The position numbers and the translations under genes are program-made. A stretch of 12,525 nucleotides of DNA, taken from CAYFKJ01 sp964528595. GTDB lineage: Bacteria > Pseudomonadota > Alphaproteobacteria > UBA2966. Shown one piece after another: positions 7,298 through 12,525 of the stretch (within the stretch, counting starts at the first letter, position 1; each line of letters opens with the position of its first letter). The notes beneath the pieces are model-generated. The model had not been told where the DNA came from, made no database searches, and saw only the letters and a program-made list of their open reading frames with translations. The DNA is taken from positions 1 through 12,525 of the forward strand of contig CAZGTM010000087.1 in the NCBI GenBank assembly GCA_964528595.1, in the 5' to 3' direction.

Positions 7298-7597
7298 ATG
7301 ATTGCCGTCATCTTTGAAGTGACGCCGACGAGCCAGGGCGCCGAACGTTATTTCGAGCTCGCCGGCCAGTTGCGCGAGGAGCTGGCGAAAATCGACGGTT
7401 TCATCTCCGTCGAACGTTTCGCCAGCCTGACGACCCCGGACAAGTACGTCTCACTGTCGTTCTGGCGCGATGAGGCGGCCGTGAAAAGCTGGCGTGAACA
7501 TGCCGGACACGCCGCCGCCCAGGCGGAGGGCAAGGACGGCCTGTTCGCCGATTACCGCATCCGCATCGCCGAGGTCACGCGGGATTATTCGATCTGA
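7298..7597 (+). CDS. ABM-superfamily (antibiotic biosynthesis monooxygenase-like) protein
   Basis: 99 aa, a full single-domain ABM protein of the dimeric ferredoxin-like fold. Family-typical features are an N-terminal strand (IAVIFEVTP), a helix with YFELAGQLREEL (18-29), DGFISVERFAS (33-43), YVSLSFWRDEAAVKSWR (50-66), H68 and H71, and the closing YRIRIAEVTRDY (86-97). Members include small oxygenases, haem-degrading enzymes and stress proteins, and many have no known substrate; none can be assigned here. The ATG at 7298 is chosen because GGGAG (7286-7290) sits 7 bases before it and the family starts with this strand; the frame also allows a TTG at 7280 that overlaps the cyclase stop. It lies 14 bases after the cyclase, so the two are very likely co-transcribed. 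Confidence 0.88.
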   Translation: MIAVIFEVTPTSQGAERYFELAGQLREELAKIDGFISVERFASLTTPDKYVSLSFWRDEAAVKSWREHAGHAAAQAEGKDGLFADYRIRIAEVTRDYSI

Positions 7598-7657
7598 ACG
7601 GACAGGTTCGGCGCGCCGGCACTTGCCAGCGCAAGCCTGTCTGCCCAAGATAGGCCC
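7598..7657. other. Short intergenic region with nested inverted repeats
   Basis: This 60-base gap between the ABM gene and gpsA contains the palindrome CGGCGCGCCG (7609-7618) and a perfect 5-bp hairpin CTTGC-CAGC-GCAAG (7622-7635). GACAGG and CCTGTC flank the pair as a further, imperfect arm. No T tract follows, so it is not an intrinsic terminator. It may mark a processing site or simply reflect high GC. Confidence 0.3.
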
Positions 7658-8668
7658 ATGAGCGCAGGCGGAAAGATCAGCAAGCTGGGGATTGTAGGTG
7701 CGGGCGCCTGGGGCACCGCGCTGGCCACCGCAGTGACACGCGCCGGCGGCGAGGTCGTCATCTGGGCCCGCGAAAGCGCCGTCGTCGAGGACATCAACAC
7801 CGAACACCACAATACCATGTTCCTGCCCGACGCGGCGCTTGAGGAGAGCGTCCGCGCGACCTCCGACTTTGCCGAGGCAACCGATGCCGATGCCGTCCTG
7901 CTGGTGGCGCCGGCTCAGTATCTGCGATCGATCTGTGCCGACCTCAGTCCCCACTGGCAGAGCGGCGTGCCCGCCGTGATCTGCGCCAAGGGCATCGAAC
8001 AGGGCAGCGGCGCGCTGATGAGCGACGTCGTCACCGACACCTTGCCGGGCGTCGAGCAGGCCGTCCTGTCCGGCCCCACGTTCGCCGCCGAGGTTGCCAA
8101 GGGCCTGCCCACCGCCGTCACGCTGGCCTGCGCCGACCGTGATCTCGGCGAGCGTCTGGTCCGGGCGCTGGGCACGCCGACGTTCCGCCCCTACCTCGCC
8201 GACGATGTGGTGGGCGCCGAGATCGGCGGCGCCGTCAAGAACGTCATCGCCATCGCCTGTGGCATCGTCACCGGACGGGCGCTGGGCAGCAACGCCCGCG
8301 CCGCCCTGATTACCCGGGGCCTCGCAGAAATCATGCGTCTCGGCCGCACTCTGGGCGCCAAACCGGAAACCATGATGGGACTGTCGGGACAGGGCGACCT
8401 GGTGCTGACCTGTTCGTCAGAGCAATCGCGCAACATGAGCCTAGGCGCGGCCCTGGGCCGGGGCGAGCGCCTGAGCGATATCCTCGACCGCCGAAGGTCC
8501 GTGGCCGAAGGCGTCGACAGCGCCGCCGCCGTCGTCGGATTGGCGGAAAGGCTCGGCGTCGACATGCCCATTTCCGCCGCCGTCAACGCCATCCTGCACC
8601 AGGGGGCAGATGTCGAGGACGTCATCGCCGAACTGCTGGCCCGGCCGTTCCGGCACGAATCCGCTTGA
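7658..8668 (+). CDS. gpsA: NAD(P)-dependent glycerol-3-phosphate dehydrogenase
   Basis: 336 aa, standard length. It reduces dihydroxyacetone phosphate to sn-glycerol 3-phosphate for phospholipid synthesis, in the cytosol. The N-terminal Rossmann motif GIVGAGAWGTALA covers 11-23. CAKGIE (109-114), LSGPTFAAEVAKG (137-149) and GGAVKNVIAIACG (190-202, with the catalytic Lys194) follow. GLSGQGDLVLTC (241-252), SRN (257-259) and VAEGV (282-286) complete the C-terminal substrate domain. It starts 60 bases after the ABM gene with a weak AGATAGG ribosome site. In many alphaproteobacteria gpsA follows tsaD directly, so the cyclase-ABM pair looks like an addition between them (inference). Confidence 0.97.
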   Translation: MSAGGKISKLGIVGAGAWGTALATAVTRAGGEVVIWARESAVVEDINTEHHNTMFLPDAALEESVRATSDFAEATDADAVLLVAPAQYLRSICADLSPHWQSGVPAVICAKGIEQGSGALMSDVVTDTLPGVEQAVLSGPTFAAEVAKGLPTAVTLACADRDLGERLVRALGTPTFRPYLADDVVGAEIGGAVKNVIAIACGIVTGRALGSNARAALITRGLAEIMRLGRTLGAKPETMMGLSGQGDLVLTCSSEQSRNMSLGAALGRGERLSDILDRRRSVAEGVDSAAAVVGLAERLGVDMPISAAVNAILHQGADVEDVIAELLARPFRHESA

Positions 8669-8725
8669 GATCGCGCCCTTGCCTGCTATGTCATATGCCG
8701 AACCCGCCCGATTGGAGAGATCGAC

Positions 8726-9139
8726 GTGAAATACTGGCTGTTTAAATCCGAACCCGGCGCCTGGTCGTGGGATGATCAAGTGAACGAAAGCCCCGCCGAA
8801 TGGGACGGCGTACGCAATCATCAGGCCAACAACTTCATGAAGGAAATGAAGATCGGCGACAAGGCCTTCTTCTATCACTCCGTCAATGAAAAGAAGATCG
8901 TCGGCATCATCGAGGTGACGCGGGAGCACTACCCCGATCACACCGACGCCAAGGGCGTCTTCGGCATGGTCGACGTGGCCGCCGTCGAGCCGATGCCCAA
9001 CCCGGTGACGCTGGCCGATATCAAGGCGGACGAACGTTTGCAGGACCTGTTGCTGGTGCGCCATTCCCGTATATCGGTGTCGCCGGTCGACGCCAAGTCG
9101 TGGAAGATCATCTGCAAGATGGGTGGCGTGAAGCCCTAG
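8726..9139 (+). CDS. EVE domain-containing protein
   Basis: 137 aa, single-domain. EVE (formerly DUF55) is a PUA/ASCH-related fold that binds modified bases in DNA or RNA; the human relative is THYN1. Motifs seen are YWLFKSEP (3-10), WDGVRNHQANNFM (26-38), KAFFYHS (46-52), GIIEV (60-64) and RHSRISVSPV (112-121), which line the base-binding pocket in known structures. It uses a GTG start with GGAG (8714-8717) 8 bases upstream. It follows gpsA by 57 bases and is probably co-transcribed with it. A stand-alone EVE in a gpsA neighbourhood is common in alphaproteobacteria and points to a housekeeping RNA or DNA modification reader rather than a restriction system. No methyltransferase or nuclease lies nearby. 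Confidence 0.94.
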   Translation: MKYWLFKSEPGAWSWDDQVNESPAEWDGVRNHQANNFMKEMKIGDKAFFYHSVNEKKIVGIIEVTREHYPDHTDAKGVFGMVDVAAVEPMPNPVTLADIKADERLQDLLLVRHSRISVSPVDAKSWKIICKMGGVKP

Positions 9140-9158
9140 AGGATAGAGCCCGCGTAAC

Positions 9159-9542
9159 ATGGCCTGGATCGATCACACCCCGCCGCCGCCACCCAACATC
9201 CCGCCGGCCGGCACGGTGCTTTGCAAATTCGATGACATTCCCGCCGTCGGCGCCAAGGGATTTCGCTTCGGCGACGGCCGCGACGCCTTCCGCATGTTCG
9301 TGGTGCGCCGCAACGACGGGATCTGGGGTTACGTCAACAATTGCCCCCACGTCGGCGGCCCGCTGGACTGGGTCGAGGACCAGTTCCTCGATTATGAGAA
9401 AACCCACATCCTCTGCGCCACCCACGGCGCCCAGTTCCGCTTCGAGGACGGCTTATGCGTGTCGCCGCCCTGCCCCGGTGCGCACCTGACGCCTGTGGCG
9501 GTCGAGATCAGCGGCGCCGAGGTGGTTATCGCCGACAACTAA
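9159..9542 (+). CDS. Small Rieske [2Fe-2S] protein
   Basis: 127 aa. The Rieske cluster ligands are visible as CPH (Cys62, His64) and CATH (Cys86, His89). The spacing between them is 21 residues, longer than the roughly 15-17 of classic Rieske ferredoxins, with an acidic and aromatic insert. A later CVSPPCPGAHLTPV (100-113) is typical of this subgroup. There is no signal peptide, no membrane anchor and no oxygenase catalytic domain, so it is a soluble cytosolic electron carrier or ferredoxin-like protein; its partner is unknown. The N-terminus has a run of six prolines (7-12). The start is 19 bases after the EVE stop; a possible GAGGA site is about 15 bases away, which is far. Its stop overlaps that of the convergent creatininase-family gene. 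Confidence 0.93.
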   Translation: MAWIDHTPPPPPNIPPAGTVLCKFDDIPAVGAKGFRFGDGRDAFRMFVVRRNDGIWGYVNNCPHVGGPLDWVEDQFLDYEKTHILCATHGAQFRFEDGLCVSPPCPGAHLTPVAVEISGAEVVIADN

Positions 9543-10279
9543 CCGTCGGCGACAAATTCCGCATAGTCCTTGGCCAAAAACTCAGTGGCCGCCCTGAAAA
9601 TGCGCTCGCCGTGTTCGGGCCGGGCCAGCGCCGGGTGCGAAGCCATGCGGCCGTCGGGGTAGCGCCGGCGGTAGTCCTCGGCATCGCCGAATTCCGGCTT
9701 GACCTTGGGGGCCGGCTCCATCTCCGCCTGCTTGATGTGGTGGGGAAAGAGATACTGGGTGACGGCGACCTCCGACGGCGTGGCGTGGTAGCCTTCCTTG
9801 TCACCGTAGAGCTCCGCGGACAGCTCCTTGATCTTCGGCGCGATCCACCAGTTGCGCAGCGCGCAGGTGATGCCGCCGCTGCCGCCCTCCAGGCTGGCGC
9901 CGGCATGGATTTCCTGAAACGCCGTGGTGATGGTGGAGATGTTGCCGCCGTGGCCGTTGATGAAATAGAACTTGCGGAAGCCGTGCTTGGCCAGCGACAT
10001 GACGTTGTCGCATATAACCTGGACCAGCGTCGACGGCTTCAGGGTCATCGATCCGGCAAACGCCATGTGGTGTTGCGCCATACCGACGGAGATCACCGGC
10101 GCCACCAGCGCGCCCGCCAATTCGCCGGTCTCGATGGCGATGGCGTCTGCCGTCAGTGCATCGGTGCCGATCAGGCCGTTGGGTCCGTGCTGTTCGGTGG
10201 AACCGATCGGCACGATCACGCCGTCGTAGGCCTCAAGGTAGCTTTCGGCCTCGGCCCAGGTCATCAGTTGCAGACGCAT
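9539..10279 (-). CDS. Creatininase-family amidohydrolase of unknown substrate
   Basis: 246 aa, usual for the family of metal-dependent amide-bond hydrolases (creatininase, FAPy deformylase, MftE). Metal ligands are Glu29 and His31 in GSTEQHGPNGLIGTD, Asp40 in the same motif, His110 in INGHGGN, and probably Glu170 in HATPSEVA. The common HGPHLP is HGPNGL here, and creatininase's second acidic ligand next to the NGH motif is absent, as in the NGHGGN subgroup, so true creatininase activity is unlikely. The frame is open to 10540, but residues before the ATG at 10279 are basic and unlike the family. An AAGGA site (10287-10291) lies 7 bases from that ATG and decides the start. No mycofactocin, riboflavin or creatine genes are nearby. 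It diverges from acs. Confidence 0.9.
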   Translation of the reverse strand: MRLQLMTWAEAESYLEAYDGVIVPIGSTEQHGPNGLIGTDALTADAIAIETGELAGALVAPVISVGMAQHHMAFAGSMTLKPSTLVQVICDNVMSLAKHGFRKFYFINGHGGNISTITTAFQEIHAGASLEGGSGGITCALRNWWIAPKIKELSAELYGDKEGYHATPSEVAVTQYLFPHHIKQAEMEPAPKVKPEFGDAEDYRRRYPDGRMASHPALARPEHGERIFRAATEFLAKDYAEFVADG

Positions 10280-10358
10280 AAGGCATTCCTTGTTTCGTTT
10301 CCGCCGTCGTTTCTGCCCCAAGCCCGCGACTTTGTCCATGCCCCGAGGGAGGCGGTGC

Positions 10359-10387
10359 TTGAAGCCCGGTTGATTAGGTATGATAAT
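10359..10387 (+). promoter_or_regulatory. Candidate sigma70-type promoter for acs
   Basis: TTGAAG (10359-10364), a 17-base spacer, then GATAAT (10382-10387). The boxes match the consensus at 4/6 and 5/6 with ideal spacing. Transcription would begin near 10394, giving a leader of about 100 bases before the acs ATG. No experimental support; found by eye. Confidence 0.4.
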
Positions 10388-10401
10388 CGCAGACGAAATT
10401 C

Positions 10402-10436
10402 GGGGCGCCGGAGAGAGAGCCGATTGCGCCCTTTTT
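10402..10436 (+). terminator. Terminator-like hairpin in the acs leader
   Basis: GGGCGC (10403-10408) pairs with GCGCCC (10426-10431), and CGG (10409-10411) pairs with CCG (10420-10422). This gives a 9-bp GC stem with a 3-base bulge and an AGAGAGAG loop. TTTTTATTA follows at once (10432-10440). This is the shape of a rho-independent terminator for rightward transcription. It lies between the candidate promoter and acs, so it may attenuate acs. It could instead stop read-through coming from the left, or define a very short RNA. Confidence 0.5.
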
Positions 10437-10496
10437 ATTAGACCGTAAAAGCGTGCCGCGGCGAAACGACGGCACCTTACAGGGAGTAAATTCGGC

Positions 10497-12440
<1,944 letters not shown>

Positions 12441-12525
12441 GGCAGTGTGTGGAAGAAATTTAACGCGGCGGTTCCTTTAAAACAGAAACCACTTTAGAAA
12501 TTAGCCAATACTCGAACGAATGTTC
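12441..12525. other. Gene-free tail, relatively A/T-rich
   Basis: 85 bases after the acs stop, visibly poorer in GC than the rest of the window. It contains a weak GGTT/AACC pairing (about 12470-12491) but no proper terminator stem, no open frame with a start, and no RNA gene that I recognise. It may be the promoter region of the next gene beyond the window. Confidence 0.5.

Larger units (their letters stand above)
10280..10496. promoter_or_regulatory. Divergent creatininase-family/acs control region
   Basis: 217 bases without a gene. On the acs side it holds a candidate promoter and a terminator-like hairpin, listed separately. An inverted repeat GATTA-N7-TAATC (10372-10388) overlaps the candidate -10 and could be an operator. 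The half nearest the creatininase-family gene is a pyrimidine-rich stretch with no clear promoter on the minus strand. Confidence 0.5.

Noticed and set aside
8665..8692. Possible promoter before the EVE gene (TTGAGA, 16 bases, TATGTC)
   Set aside because: The -10 matches only 3/6 and the -35 overlaps the gpsA stop; too weak to list.
8726..9139. EVE protein as part of a modification-dependent defence system
   Set aside because: It is a single-domain protein in a housekeeping string with no nuclease, methyltransferase or mobile element nearby.
9455..10441. 328-residue plus-strand open frame over the creatininase-family gene
   Set aside because: It starts inside the Rieske gene in another frame and is antisense to a gene with clear metal motifs.

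Overview
The window is high-GC DNA, with coding frames rich in GCC, GGC and CTG codons. It reads as a free-living alphaproteobacterium, probably of the Rhodospirillales type. The main evidence is the gene order hemC-hemD-mitofilin-hemY, read divergently from tsaD. A mitofilin (Mic60) homologue next to the haem genes is an alphaproteobacterial hallmark. The taxonomic call is inference from synteny and protein style; no 16S or other marker is present.

Left part (1-4494), minus strand. Read in the direction of transcription it holds hemC, hemD, a Mic60-like inner-membrane protein, hemY, and then a tRNA-Thr(CGU). The four protein genes are packed with gaps of 3 and 21 bases and one ATGA stop/start overlap, so they very likely form one operon. 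HemC and HemD make uroporphyrinogen III, the tetrapyrrole precursor. The other two are membrane proteins of the same operon: Mic60-like (one membrane segment, coiled coil, mitofilin tail) and HemY (two membrane segments, helical repeats, four-Cys zinc ribbon).

Middle part (4562-9542), plus strand. It holds tsaD (tRNA t6A synthesis, TTG start), a three-part protein with an N-terminal DUF427 domain and a C-terminal class III nucleotide cyclase, a small ABM-fold monooxygenase-like protein, gpsA (glycerol-3-phosphate dehydrogenase), an EVE-domain protein and a small Rieske [2Fe-2S] protein. The tsaD, gpsA and EVE genes look like a conserved housekeeping string. The cyclase and ABM pair sits as a cassette between tsaD and gpsA.

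Right part (9539-12525). A creatininase-family amidohydrolase on the minus strand ends tail-to-tail with the Rieske gene, the stop codons overlapping by 4 bases. It diverges from acs (acetyl-CoA synthetase) across a 217-base intergenic region. That region carries a plausible sigma70-type promoter followed by a terminator-like hairpin with a T tract, upstream of acs. The last 85 bases hold no gene.

I see no CRISPR array, insertion sequence, integrase or phage gene, and no defence system. Most of the window is core metabolism. The most unusual items are the DUF427-cyclase fusion with an atypical active-site residue, the hairpin in the acs leader, and the haem/mitofilin operon.
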